A DNA stretch of 64,000 nt from Nitrospina sp. (lineage in GTDB: Bacteria > Nitrospinota > Nitrospinia > Nitrospinales > JACRGP01). The DNA lies in NCBI GenBank assembly GCA_024648695.1, contig JACAVV010000020.1:23713-87712 (forward strand). The letters run 5' to 3'. Made by a program: the position numbers and the translations under genes. The notes below the pieces were generated by a model that saw nothing but the letters and a program-made list of their open reading frames with translations, did no database searches and was not told the DNA's origin. Positions 52,982-61,028 of this stretch are shown one piece after another; positions within the stretch are counted from its first letter, which is position 1; every line of letters begins with the position of its first letter.

Positions 52982-54427
52982 CTAAAAATCGTTTTTATTA
53001 GATTTTAGTGCATTCATTCGTTTCGACACCGTTTCGTTTTTCCAAAAACGATTGAGATGATATTGTACGGGCAATAAGACCGCGGACTGTACAAGGATTA
53101 TCAGGATGTTGATCCAAAACTGGTTTTCGATGGTTTTGGGGTAAAAGAAATTTAAAAGCAAAGACAGGAAAAATAATCCCAGCAAGGTGTGAATGGGAAA
53201 GGAACGCTTGAGGGTTGCGTCCAGATAACGTTTGATTATTCGAAACTGGATATATAGAAAAGCGGTCTCGGCACAAGCGACTGCCAGGTATAAGGAGATC
53301 TCCACCACCGGACTGATTCCCGGTAGATTGAAGATGGCCATCACGTTCGCAAAAATGAAAAAGGAAAATATCGTGACCGCAAACAGACCCAGGCTCCTTA
53401 GCTCCGGATTCAACTTCAGTTTTTTGTATGTTTTGAAATAAACATAATTGCGATGAAACCAGAAAAACAAATACATTCCAAAGGTCAAAAGATAAATCAG
53501 GAAAAACCAGATCAAAGCCTGGCCTCTTGACGGGATTCTGCGTTTGCTCCGGTTTCTGGAACCGAATTCCTGTTCCAGAACATCGCGGATGCTTTGTTGG
53601 TTTCCGGTTTCCTTCTCGATGAGAGTGTCGTTCAAATCCAGACCCCAGTCGGCGAGGCCATCGCGGATTTCGTGCAATCGAAATGGGCCTAATTGGGCGT
53701 CGTCCTTGAGGATCAGGAATTCTCGTGTCGATGATTGAACGGTTTCCGATTGCGACAGCAACTTACGTTGTGCGCGAAGGCCGGTATAAAGAATCAGGAA
53801 CAAAACGCCGACAAAACCGATGTAGGTGATCATGCCGGTCGAGTAGCCAAAAAAGTTGTAAGCGCCGTGAAGCAAAACAGCGTAAAGGAGTCCTTTGCCA
53901 AGATCCGGAAACGGGTCGGCCTGGAATTTTGCCCGGCCCAAAAAGTAGCCCATCAGTATGCCCGAAAAGGCATGCATGGGAACTGCAGTGAACAGGCGGG
54001 AGAAGCCGGTAGGAGCGCCCCTTTCGAAAACGTAAAAGATATTTTCCACCGTGGCGAAACCGCATCCGATCATGGCACCGTAAACAATGCCGTCGAAAGG
54101 TTCGTTGAATTCGCGGTGGTTGTAGGCGAACTCTTTCAAAAAAAGAAACTTCGCACTTTCTTCCAGGAAAGCCACATACAGAAAAGTGTATAAAGCCTTT
54201 TTCCAGGCGGGCAATGCTACAATGAAACCGGGATCCTCTGGAAGGTCGTAGGCCATGTTAATCAGCTCGCCATAGAGCAGAACGGGAAGGGTGGAAAGCG
54301 CACCCATAAAAAAACATTTCAGGGCAAGCTGTGCAGGTTCCGGTTCCCATTTGTCGAAATAGTAAATGTAGAGGGCTATCGCGATTCCAGGTCCGGTGGC
54401 AAGATAAAACAGGCTGAAAAATTCCAT
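52982..54427 (-). CDS. PrsW-family membrane protease with C-terminal extension
   Basis: A 481-residue membrane protein. The first 230 residues have seven or eight helices and the PrsW/glutamic-metalloprotease motifs FLEESAKFLF, ENIFYVF and MHAFSGI, placed on successive helices. Family members cleave membrane anti-sigma factors or other substrates. After a linker comes a GYF_2/DUF4339-like segment (ILKDDAQLGPFRLHEIRDGL) and then four further helices near residues 325-460. The ATG at 54427 was preferred over 54481 because AAGGAA precedes it and the first helix then starts at the N-terminus. Confidence 0.83.
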   Translation of the reverse strand: MEFFSLFYLATGPGIAIALYIYYFDKWEPEPAQLALKCFFMGALSTLPVLLYGELINMAYDLPEDPGFIVALPAWKKALYTFLYVAFLEESAKFLFLKEFAYNHREFNEPFDGIVYGAMIGCGFATVENIFYVFERGAPTGFSRLFTAVPMHAFSGILMGYFLGRAKFQADPFPDLGKGLLYAVLLHGAYNFFGYSTGMITYIGFVGVLFLILYTGLRAQRKLLSQSETVQSSTREFLILKDDAQLGPFRLHEIRDGLADWGLDLNDTLIEKETGNQQSIRDVLEQEFGSRNRSKRRIPSRGQALIWFFLIYLLTFGMYLFFWFHRNYVYFKTYKKLKLNPELRSLGLFAVTIFSFFIFANVMAIFNLPGISPVVEISLYLAVACAETAFLYIQFRIIKRYLDATLKRSFPIHTLLGLFFLSLLLNFFYPKTIENQFWINILIILVQSAVLLPVQYHLNRFWKNETVSKRMNALKSNKNDF

Positions 54428-54546
54428 GAAAAATAATTCCTTAGTGATTCTGGTAAACTGGAAGCGCACAGGCCTCAGCAAATTTTTATATCATAGTGCA
54501 AGAATTTTCCAGCTTAATCGAACAGGGATGTATCGCTGATTAAACG

Positions 54547-55083
54547 ATGAGGACACCTATGGGCCAAATGGTCGCGGTATACGTGACTGTGCTTTATTTA
54601 TTGAACCCTCCCACGGCAGGAGCTGTGGAAAAAATGAGCCGGTTTTTTGGCCTGAAATTTGGCCAGACCTTGAAGGATTCTTCCATCCTGAATAAAGTCG
54701 GTTCCCCGAGCGATTTTGAAGAAATCTATTCAGTAGATCCCCCCCTGCAAAATAGTTTGTTTGAACAGTACCGTGTCAGCGTCGATAACTCCACCCGTGT
54801 AATTTTTCGAATCGAAGGAGTTGGGCCCCCTGAATCCATAACCCAGTGTACGGCAGAAATGAAAGCTATGGCTTCTCATTTAAAAAAGAATTATAACTAC
54901 TCAGCGGATCTTTTTGGCGGCGCTTATTTTCATATGGATTTCACTAACGAAATTTCTCTTTGGATCCGGTGTTTGCAAAATAAGGACGCCTGGCAATTGA
55001 GCCTCTCCGTAACCCACCTCGGCTTACTCTACCAGTTTGAAGAACAAATCGAACTGGAAAAAAAGCAACCTATCCTACCCTGA
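54547..55083 (+). CDS. Secreted protein, hypothetical
   Basis: A 178-residue protein with a weak signal peptide or anchor (MGQMVAVYVTVLYLLNPPTA) and a globular mature part (MSRFFGLKFGQTLKDSSILN, TRVIFRIEGVGPPESITQCT, WIRCLQNKDAWQLSLSVTHL). Two Cys may form one disulfide. The arrangement of short strands suggests a periplasmic alpha/beta fold. It is divergent from the PrsW-type gene. No family is recognised, and the exact start (M1 or M5) is uncertain. Confidence 0.62.
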   Translation: MRTPMGQMVAVYVTVLYLLNPPTAGAVEKMSRFFGLKFGQTLKDSSILNKVGSPSDFEEIYSVDPPLQNSLFEQYRVSVDNSTRVIFRIEGVGPPESITQCTAEMKAMASHLKKNYNYSADLFGGAYFHMDFTNEISLWIRCLQNKDAWQLSLSVTHLGLLYQFEEQIELEKKQPILP

Positions 55084-55415
55084 TTCCTGTTAGAGTCTGT
55101 TTGAGGGAAAAGCCTTTCCTGTTTTAGTTCCCACCCCGCCAATAATATTCCTGTATTTTCCTCAATAGGGCTAACTTTAACCTTGGTTTTGTTGAGTAAA
55201 TGAAAAAATTTCACCTGAAGATAAGCAATCCCTCTACTTTCTCAATCTTTAACCCGGGCTTATTACTTCGATTACGGTAATTTTTTCAAAGTATATTAAC
55301 CAAATAACTCCAAGGTTTTTTCAATTTATACCAATTAAAACAAGTATTTTTTGTTTTTATTAATGTAAAAAAATAAATTAAATAAAAGTTTTATATTATT
55401 TTATTTTTAACATAC

Positions 55416-55443
55416 TTGAAAAAATAGGTTTATATGTTACGAT
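55416..55443 (+). promoter_or_regulatory. Candidate sigma-70 promoter of the beta-helix gene
   Basis: TTGAAA and TACGAT are separated by 16 bases; the flanks are A/T-rich as in UP-element promoters. A transcript from about 55450 would include the inverted repeat at 55484-55535 in its leader. Motif-based only. Confidence 0.3.
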
Positions 55444-55483
55444 AGTTTGCTCTTCCTAAAAATTTTGAATATTTTCTTTTAAA

Positions 55484-55535
55484 AAAGAACTTCTATTTAT
55501 CATATTTTTTTTTTCGAAAAAGAATGAAGTTCTTT
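55484..55535. repeat. Long inverted repeat in the 5' leader
   Basis: AAAGAACTTC (55484-55493) is the exact reverse complement of GAAGTTCTTT (55526-55535). The 32-base centre holds the T10 tract and the TTTTTCGAAAAA palindrome. It ends 35 bases before the ATG at 55571, upstream of the ribosome site AAAGGAGA. Confidence 0.6.
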
Positions 55536-55570
55536 GTTGGTATTTAATACTTTTTTAAAGGAGATAACCT

Positions 55571-56584
55571 ATGTGTTTTTTGAAATGGAAAACTGACCCT
55601 GTAGAGTTTCTATTTTATATTATTGTAAGTTTATTATTGGTTTTACCAGTTTCCTCATTTGCGGCAACCACCTGTACCTTCACCGATTCGGGTAGCGTTC
55701 GTTCTCTGGATGCTGATTGCACCACCGATGAAACCATCCTCGTCCCCGATGGAATGACGCTTGATGGACAGGGCAACGCAATTACCGCAGAAGACCCACC
55801 CGCCGGGCATTTTGTAGGTGCTGTCGTGATGAATGGTGGAACAGAAGCCCATGTGACGAATTTGTTAGTCAACACCGATAACCTGGCCAATGTTTGTGAT
55901 GGCGGTGATGATCGTTTGCGCGGGATTATGTTTGAGGGGGCCTCCGGCAGTATTTCCGGGAATACCATTTCCAATGTGAACCAGGGAGCCAGCGGTTGTC
56001 AGGAAGGGAATGCTATTGAAGTTCGCAACGCTCCTTTTGATGGAACACACCCTGATACCCAAACGGTAGAAATTGAACACAACTATGTAGAAAATTATCA
56101 GAAAGGCGGCATCATTTGTAACGGCGATGTGGAATGCCATATCCACCATAATGTTGTGGGAGAATCCGCAACCCAGGAAAACCTGGCGGCCAATGCGGTG
56201 CAACTGGGTTTCGGAGCCAGTGGCGAAATCGCTCATAACCATATTGGGGGAAACCAATGGCTGGGAGCCAGTAATTACGTCGCGACCGCAGTTTTAATTT
56301 ATTCCGTTGATCTGGTTGTGGTCGAAAAAAACAATATCGGAGGCAACGCTGATGTCGGAATTTATGTGTTTTCGGATGACTCTACAGTAGACAACAACCG
56401 TGTTTTCGAAAGTGGAGAGGATGGTCCACATGGGGATTATGGAATTTTGAATTATGGAAATGGTAACGAGTTCACGAACAATAAAGTCCGTGGATACGAG
56501 ACTCCAACTTATGGCGATACCGAGGGTACCAAGGTTATACCCAGGCCTCAAGATCCCAATGCCTGTTTCCAATCCTGCGAATGA
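55571..56584 (+). CDS. Secreted right-handed beta-helix (PbH1) protein
   Basis: A 337-residue exported protein: signal segment about residues 12-31 ending SSFA-A, a Cys-containing cap (TTCTFTDSGSVRSLDADCTT), then PbH1-type repeats (GASGSISGNTISNVNQGAS, EIEHNYVENYQKGGIICNGD, GASGEIAHNHIGGNQWLG, DSTVDNNRVFESGEDG). Parallel beta-helix proteins act as polysaccharide lyases, adhesins or phage-like tailspikes; no catalytic set is evident. An ideal ribosome site AAAGGAGA is 6 bases before the ATG, suggesting strong expression. It is followed by a good terminator, so the gene is a single unit. Confidence 0.8.
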   Translation: MCFLKWKTDPVEFLFYIIVSLLLVLPVSSFAATTCTFTDSGSVRSLDADCTTDETILVPDGMTLDGQGNAITAEDPPAGHFVGAVVMNGGTEAHVTNLLVNTDNLANVCDGGDDRLRGIMFEGASGSISGNTISNVNQGASGCQEGNAIEVRNAPFDGTHPDTQTVEIEHNYVENYQKGGIICNGDVECHIHHNVVGESATQENLAANAVQLGFGASGEIAHNHIGGNQWLGASNYVATAVLIYSVDLVVVEKNNIGGNADVGIYVFSDDSTVDNNRVFESGEDGPHGDYGILNYGNGNEFTNNKVRGYETPTYGDTEGTKVIPRPQDPNACFQSCE

Positions 56585-56603
56585 TTAACTAAGAATCATC
56601 TGG

Positions 56604-56641
56604 AAGGGTGAGCGGAGCCAAAAGCTCTGCTTGGCCCTTTT
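56604..56641 (+). terminator. Rho-independent terminator after the beta-helix gene
   Basis: AAGGG and GAGCGGAGC pair with GCTCTGCTT and CCCTT across the loop CAAAA, then TTT. One small bulge; strong overall. Confidence 0.68.
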
Positions 56642-56667
56642 AGGCTTAAAAAAATTCGCGATAACGG

Positions 56668-57093
56668 TTAATTACCTGTCCCGGATTCCATATTTTCAAT
56701 TTCGGCTTTGGGTTGGGGTGTGCTGGCAGGGGTTGAAAGGGAAACCACTTTTTTGTCGTCGGAACTCATGTCGCATTGCCCGTCAAACGTACTGCCTACT
56801 TCCACGGATAAAGACGGGGTTTTGATATTCCCGATGACGTGACTGCTGGCATGAATATCGATTCGTGAGGTGGCGATGATGGTGCCGTTGATCTGGCCTT
56901 CACAAATCACCGTGCCTGCGCGGATGTCCGCTGTGACCTGTCCTTTTTGCCCGATGATCAGCGTGTCGTCGGTAATCACTTCCCCTTCGAACTTGCCATC
57001 AATGCGCACAGTTCCCTCGAAACTGAGAGTCCCGCTGAATTCAGTATCTTCGCCCATATAGGCTTTGATATTTTTATCCGGTTTATTCGACAT
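56668..57093 (-). CDS. Bactofilin
   Basis: Cytoskeletal polymer protein of 141 residues (bactofilin/DUF583). The beta-helical core is plain: MGEDTEFSGTLSFEGTVRID, GKFEGEVITDDTLIIGQKG, VICEGQINGTIIATSRIDIH, HVIGNIKTPSLSVEVGSTFD, with short polar tails. Bactofilins shape cells and in some bacteria position ParA/ParB and parS; here the gene lies directly after parB, separated by 65 bases, the arrangement that suggests such a link. AAAGGAGA precedes the ATG. Confidence 0.95.
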   Translation of the reverse strand: MSNKPDKNIKAYMGEDTEFSGTLSFEGTVRIDGKFEGEVITDDTLIIGQKGQVTADIRAGTVICEGQINGTIIATSRIDIHASSHVIGNIKTPSLSVEVGSTFDGQCDMSSDDKKVVSLSTPASTPQPKAEIENMESGTGN

Positions 57094-57158
57094 CTTTTCT
57101 CCTTTCCGCCACCTCGCAGTGGGGCCAAATTATTAAAACCCGAAATTTTAAAATTTTA

Positions 57159-58058
57159 TTAACTGAACTTGGGAATGATCATACCGCGTATGCGTTCGAG
57201 GTCCTCTTCGTCGTAATAAGACACCACCAGTTTGCCACCCTTCTTGCCTTGCTGAATTTCCACCTGCGTTCCCAGAGTCCTGCCCAGGTCGCGTTCCAGA
57301 CTTTTTAGAAACACGTTCTTTTTGGTTTCCGGTTTTTCCATGGATTGCCTGTTTAGGCTACTTTTACTGTTCAGCAATTTGACGCGGGTTTCCGTCCGGC
57401 GAACGTTGAGGTCGTGATTGACAATTTCGTCTCGCAGTTGAAGCCGTAACTTTTCGGATTCCAGCCCAAGCAGGGCGCGGGCGTGGCCCATACTGAGCTT
57501 GCCGGAAATGAGGTCTTCCTGGATTACCTTGGGCAGGCGAAGCAGGCGCAAAAAGTTGGCTACCGATGCGCGGTTTTTACCGACGCGACGCGAAATGGCT
57601 TCCTGAGTGAGCCCATGCTCGCTGGCCAGGCGCTGATAAGCTTCCGCTTCTTCTATCGGATTCAAATCGGCGCGATGAATGTTCTCGATGATGGCCAGTG
57701 CCAGGGATTCCTCGTCATCGGTTTCGCGGATGATGGCAGGGATCTTTTTCAGTCCCGCTTTCTGGCAGGCACGCCAGCGCCGCTCACCGACGATGAGCTC
57801 ATATCCCTCCCCGCCCGGAGCGGTTTGCACCACCACCGGCTGAATGATCCCGTTTTCCTTGATCGACTCCACCAGTTCGGTCAATTTTTCATCATCGAAC
57901 GTTTTTCTCGGTTGCTGAGTGTTGGGAACGATTTCCTCGATGGGCAGTTCGCGGGCACCCATAGCAGAGCCCGCCTTTTTCTTCTCTTCTTCAGGCACAC
58001 CCAACTCGAAATCGGGGATCAGGGCATCGATACCTTTGCCCAGGGCTTTGCGGTTCAT
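57159..58058 (-). CDS. parB: Chromosome-partitioning protein ParB
   Basis: CTP-dependent clamp that loads at parS and spreads on DNA. The 299 residues show the N-terminal ParA-contact segment (ALGKGIDALIPDFE), the CTP/ParB-Srx domain with GERRWRACQKAGLKKIPAII and ENIHRADLNPIEEAEAYQRL, the helix-turn-helix (GLTQEAISRRVGKNRASVAN) and a C-terminal dimerisation domain with GGKLVVSYYDEEDLERI. Its ATG overlaps the parA stop by 4 bases, and AAGGAG inside parA serves as its ribosome site. Confidence 0.97.
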   Translation of the reverse strand: MNRKALGKGIDALIPDFELGVPEEEKKKAGSAMGARELPIEEIVPNTQQPRKTFDDEKLTELVESIKENGIIQPVVVQTAPGGEGYELIVGERRWRACQKAGLKKIPAIIRETDDEESLALAIIENIHRADLNPIEEAEAYQRLASEHGLTQEAISRRVGKNRASVANFLRLLRLPKVIQEDLISGKLSMGHARALLGLESEKLRLQLRDEIVNHDLNVRRTETRVKLLNSKSSLNRQSMEKPETKKNVFLKSLERDLGRTLGTQVEIQQGKKGGKLVVSYYDEEDLERIRGMIIPKFS

Positions 58059-58852
58059 ACGATCTCCTTGTTAAACTTACCGGTTCCGTTTTTGGACCGG
58101 GTGATGATTTCTTTCGCCAACTCAATGTAGGAGTCGGCTCCCTTCGAACGATTGTCGTACAGCACCACGGGCATACCGTGGCTGGGTGCTTCGCTCAGAC
58201 GTATGTTGCGCGGGATCACCGTTTCCAGTAAAAACTCCTTGAAATATTTTTCCACCTGATCCTTCACCTGGGCCGCCAGCAGGGTCCGGCCGTCGAACAT
58301 GGTGAGCAGGATTCCCTCCACACTCAACTTCGGATTGAGCGAAACCTTGATGCGCTTCAAGGTTTTCAATAAATGACTGAGACCCTGTAAAGAATAGTAC
58401 TCCGACTGCATCGGAATGAGCACCGAATCCGAACTCGCCAAAGCGTTCAGGGTGAGCAGGCCCAGGGAGGGCGGACAATCGATCAAAACAAACTCGTACT
58501 CCTCCTGACAACCCTCAAGTCCTTTGGCCAGGCGTCGCTCCCGTTCGCCCAATTGGACTAATTCTATTTCTGCGCCCGAAAGGGCGACTGTAGCGGGGAT
58601 CACTTTCAGGGTTTCGATAGCCGTAGGATACGTCGCCTGTTCCCGTGAAACCTCGCCGGTCAGCAGGGGATAGACACCGGGCTGGCCTTCTTCCAGGACA
58701 ATGCCCAGTCCGCTGGAAGCATTCGATTGCGGGTCCATGTCAACCAGCAAGACGCGCCGTCCCGCAAGAGCCAGGCAAGCCGAAAGGTTGATCGCGGTGG
58801 TCGTTTTCCCGACCCCGCCCTTTTGATTCGCGACGCTGATGATTTTACCCAT
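58055..58852 (-). CDS. parA: Chromosome-partitioning ATPase ParA (Soj)
   Basis: Walker ATPase that moves ParB-parS complexes over the nucleoid. The deviant Walker A KGGVGKTTTAINLSACLA, the Walker A' DMDPQSNASSGLGI and Walker B EFVLIDCPPSLGLLTLNAL are all present in 265 residues, with no N-terminal HTH, so it is the chromosomal Soj type. AGGAG precedes the ATG. It forms a parA-parB unit downstream of rsmG, with an intervening noncoding or small-ORF stretch. Confidence 0.97.
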   Translation of the reverse strand: MGKIISVANQKGGVGKTTTAINLSACLALAGRRVLLVDMDPQSNASSGLGIVLEEGQPGVYPLLTGEVSREQATYPTAIETLKVIPATVALSGAEIELVQLGERERRLAKGLEGCQEEYEFVLIDCPPSLGLLTLNALASSDSVLIPMQSEYYSLQGLSHLLKTLKRIKVSLNPKLSVEGILLTMFDGRTLLAAQVKDQVEKYFKEFLLETVIPRNIRLSEAPSHGMPVVLYDNRSKGADSYIELAKEIITRSKNGTGKFNKEIV

Positions 58853-59028
58853 AAACTCCTGCCAAAGAAGGCTTTATATTAACTAAAAACTACCATAGTT
58901 AAGGACAATTTCCAATAAAAACACTTATATTTACAAAGGTTTTTTGGAAATATGATCGACGGTTAAAAAGAATTCAAAGTTTTAAATCAGTACCACCTAA
59001 GTAAACATTTAAAGGAGGGTCAGTGGAT

Positions 59029-59136
59029 ATGCGACCGAAGAAAACCACCCTAATAAGCTTCCCCAACAATTCAGGCTTTTTAATACGAAGGTTTAATAAA
59101 GGAAAGGCAATATTGAAAATTGTAAAACGGAAATAA
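59029..59136 (+). CDS. Possible 35-residue basic peptide, divergent from parA
   Basis: ATG at 59029 is preceded by GGAGGG with a spacing of 9 bases and opens a frame of 35 codons ending TAA at 59134-59136, eight bases before the first parS. The peptide starts MRPKKTTLISFPNNSGFLIR, is strongly basic (about ten Lys/Arg, no acidic residues) and amphipathic. It is not ribosomal protein L34, which is often encoded near the origin. An in-frame GTG at 59023 is an alternative start. Reality rests on the ribosome site alone. Confidence 0.4.
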   Translation: MRPKKTTLISFPNNSGFLIRRFNKGKAILKIVKRK

Positions 59137-59144
59137 GCAGTAAA

Positions 59145-59160
59145 TGTTTCACGTGGAACA
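59145..59160. promoter_or_regulatory. parS site 1, overlapping the end of rsmG
   Basis: TGTTTCACGTGGAACA matches the near-universal chromosomal parS palindrome. Its reverse complement supplies the last codons Cys-Ser-Thr and the TGA stop of rsmG, so the site is partly coding. Confidence 0.95.
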
Positions 59161-59790
59161 ATTCTGAAAAACCAGCAATCGGGAGGGAACCCCGAGCCAA
59201 TTTACCACAGGAACTTCCTTGATCAGTTGAAGGGAAAGGTTAGGGGGTATAGTGATACCATCCTCCATACCTTTCCTAACAATAATTTTGCCGTCCTTTT
59301 TTAAAAATGGATAACCCATTTGAAGACAATCTTCTAGGGGAGCAACGGCTTTAAAGAGAACAACATCTAAAGAAAATTTTAGTTGAGTATTTCCAAATAA
59401 TTCTTCTGCCCGAGCATTATGGCATTCAATTTTGTTAAAGGCCATTTCCCGTATAACCGTTTTTATGAAATTGGCTCTTTTTCTTTGACTTTCTACCAGA
59501 AAAAAATAATGGTCGGAAAGAAAGATTTTTAAGGGAATACCTGGGAACCCCCCACCAGAACCAATATCCATGATAAATTTATCTTGATTTGGTTCCAAAG
59601 CAAATAAATACTGAATTGAATCAAATACATGCTTTTGAAAGAAAGTTGTTTCATCATTTTCAGCGGTGAGACGGACTTTGGGGTTCCATTGTTTCCAAAT
59701 CCGGACATAGGAGAGTAACTTTTCCTGAGCAAAAGGAGGAACATACAATAAATCAAGTTTGGAGAGCACTTCCTCAACAATAAAATTCAT
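59149..59790 (-). CDS. rsmG: 16S rRNA (guanine527-N7)-methyltransferase RsmG
   Basis: SAM-dependent methyltransferase (GidB) that modifies G527 of 16S rRNA. The 213-residue protein has the family N-terminus (EKLLSYVRIWKQWNPKVRLT), the SAM loop IMDIGSGGGFPGIPLKIFL, and the partner motifs FLVESQRKRANFIKTVI and NARAEELFGNTQLKFS. Position next to parA is conserved across many bacteria. The 3' end lies inside parS site 1, and the last three sense codons are set by that palindrome. The gene before it is etfA rather than the more usual mnmG. Confidence 0.96.
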   Translation of the reverse strand: MNFIVEEVLSKLDLLYVPPFAQEKLLSYVRIWKQWNPKVRLTAENDETTFFQKHVFDSIQYLFALEPNQDKFIMDIGSGGGFPGIPLKIFLSDHYFFLVESQRKRANFIKTVIREMAFNKIECHNARAEELFGNTQLKFSLDVVLFKAVAPLEDCLQMGYPFLKKDGKIIVRKGMEDGITIPPNLSLQLIKEVPVVNWLGVPSRLLVFQNCST

Positions 59791-59944
59791 AGATATTTAC
59801 TGGAAAAGTTTGGTGACGCCGGGAGCAAGAGGAAAAGGACCCAAGCCAAATTTTTAATTGAAAACAAGGCCTGTTAACGGCAGGTAGAAACCATTGGGAA
59901 TCAAAATTATTGCCAGGCTTTCTTATCCGCTCATGGCCCTATTA

Positions 59945-59960
59945 TGTTCCACGTGGAACA
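59945..59960. promoter_or_regulatory. parS site 2, adjacent to the end of etfA
   Basis: TGTTCCACGTGGAACA is a perfect 16-base palindrome. It abuts the etfA stop codon (59961-59963) and lies exactly 800 bases from site 1. Confidence 0.95.
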
Positions 59961-60941
59961 TTACCTTCCAAGTGTTTCCTTGAATGAGGCGTTTAGGGCA
60001 GGGACCACTTCTAACGTGTTCCCGACGATACCATAGTCTGCAACCTGAAATATGGGGGCATGGGGATCCTTATTGATGGCAACGATGCATTTGGAAGACG
60101 ACATACCCGCCAAATGTTGAACGGCTCCTGAAATTCCGCAGGCAATATAAAGGTTTGGCGACACTGTACGGCCCGTTTGGCCAACCTGGTTCGAATAGTC
60201 GCGCCATCCCTCATCGACCACCGGGCGACTGGCCCCCACTGCGCCATTCAAAGTTTCCGCCAAGTCTTCGAGTAGTTGAAAGTTATCCGGCTTTTCCATT
60301 CCCAGACCGCCCGATACAAGAATAGGGGCTTCGGTGATATCCAATTGACCCCCTTTATGTTCTACGGACATCAATTTTAATTGAGATGGGGAAATTTCAA
60401 CGGGAAAGGACCTGGTTTCGCCCTGCCGGGAGGTGTCTGGACCCGCCCCACGGAACACGTTGGGACGCAGAGTGAGAATATGGGTATCCGCATTCTCCAA
60501 AATCACAGTAGAAAGAGATTTTCCCGCATACACCGGGCGCGTCACCTGAATACCATGTTCAGGATGAACATCGATGGCCGTACAATCAGTCGCTAAGCCG
60601 CCATCCAGTCCGACCGCCAGACTGGAAGCAAGTTCTTTTCCGTGGTTATTAGCCGGAAGCAAAAGGAGAGAAGGTTTCTGTTCTTGAACAAAAGGAACCA
60701 GCGCCGAATGGTAATGCCAATGAATGTATGCGTCCAGACGGTCGTTGGTAAGAACAATAACCTCATCCGCCCCATAATGGAACAAGGAAGAGTCATCAAG
60801 GTCCGCGTTTTTATCAAGAACGACTGCCGTAACGCGTCCACCTGTTTTACCGGCCAGCGTTTGACCCGCATGCAACATTTCAAAAATAACCGGTTTGATT
60901 TCCCCATCAGAATGCTGAACGACTACCCAGATATTATTCAT
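59961..60941 (-). CDS. etfA: Electron transfer flavoprotein, alpha subunit
   Basis: FAD-carrying subunit of an ETF heterodimer that passes electrons from dehydrogenases to the quinone pool or to bifurcating enzymes. The 326 residues contain the alpha-type C-terminal FAD motif: PNLYIACGISGAVQHLAGM, then SSSKCIVAINKDPHAPIFQV and ADYGIVGNTLEVVPAL. The partner etfB is not upstream or downstream in this window (upstream is a KAP NTPase 87 bases away). AAGGAA lies before the ATG. Being next to rsmG and parS is unusual for this gene. Confidence 0.94.
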   Translation of the reverse strand: MNNIWVVVQHSDGEIKPVIFEMLHAGQTLAGKTGGRVTAVVLDKNADLDDSSLFHYGADEVIVLTNDRLDAYIHWHYHSALVPFVQEQKPSLLLLPANNHGKELASSLAVGLDGGLATDCTAIDVHPEHGIQVTRPVYAGKSLSTVILENADTHILTLRPNVFRGAGPDTSRQGETRSFPVEISPSQLKLMSVEHKGGQLDITEAPILVSGGLGMEKPDNFQLLEDLAETLNGAVGASRPVVDEGWRDYSNQVGQTGRTVSPNLYIACGISGAVQHLAGMSSSKCIVAINKDPHAPIFQVADYGIVGNTLEVVPALNASFKETLGR

Positions 60942-61028
60942 GCCGATTCCTTCATAATAGATGATTAATTTAATCTATTTTAAATCAAATTGAAGGATTT
61001 ATTAAGGCTAAATTGACGAAGGGGCCAA

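Larger units (their letters stand above)
55084..55570. other. Very AT-rich leader region before the beta-helix gene
   Basis: 487 bases, mostly A and T from about 55260 onward, with no gene. It contains a candidate promoter and a long inverted repeat listed separately, plus a run of ten T at 55505-55514 overlapping a TTTTTCGAAAAA palindrome. It differs strongly in composition from the genes on both sides. Confidence 0.55.

Noticed and set aside
58853..59148. Possible oriC between parA and rsmG
   Set aside because: AT-rich, but no TTATCCACA-type boxes were seen.
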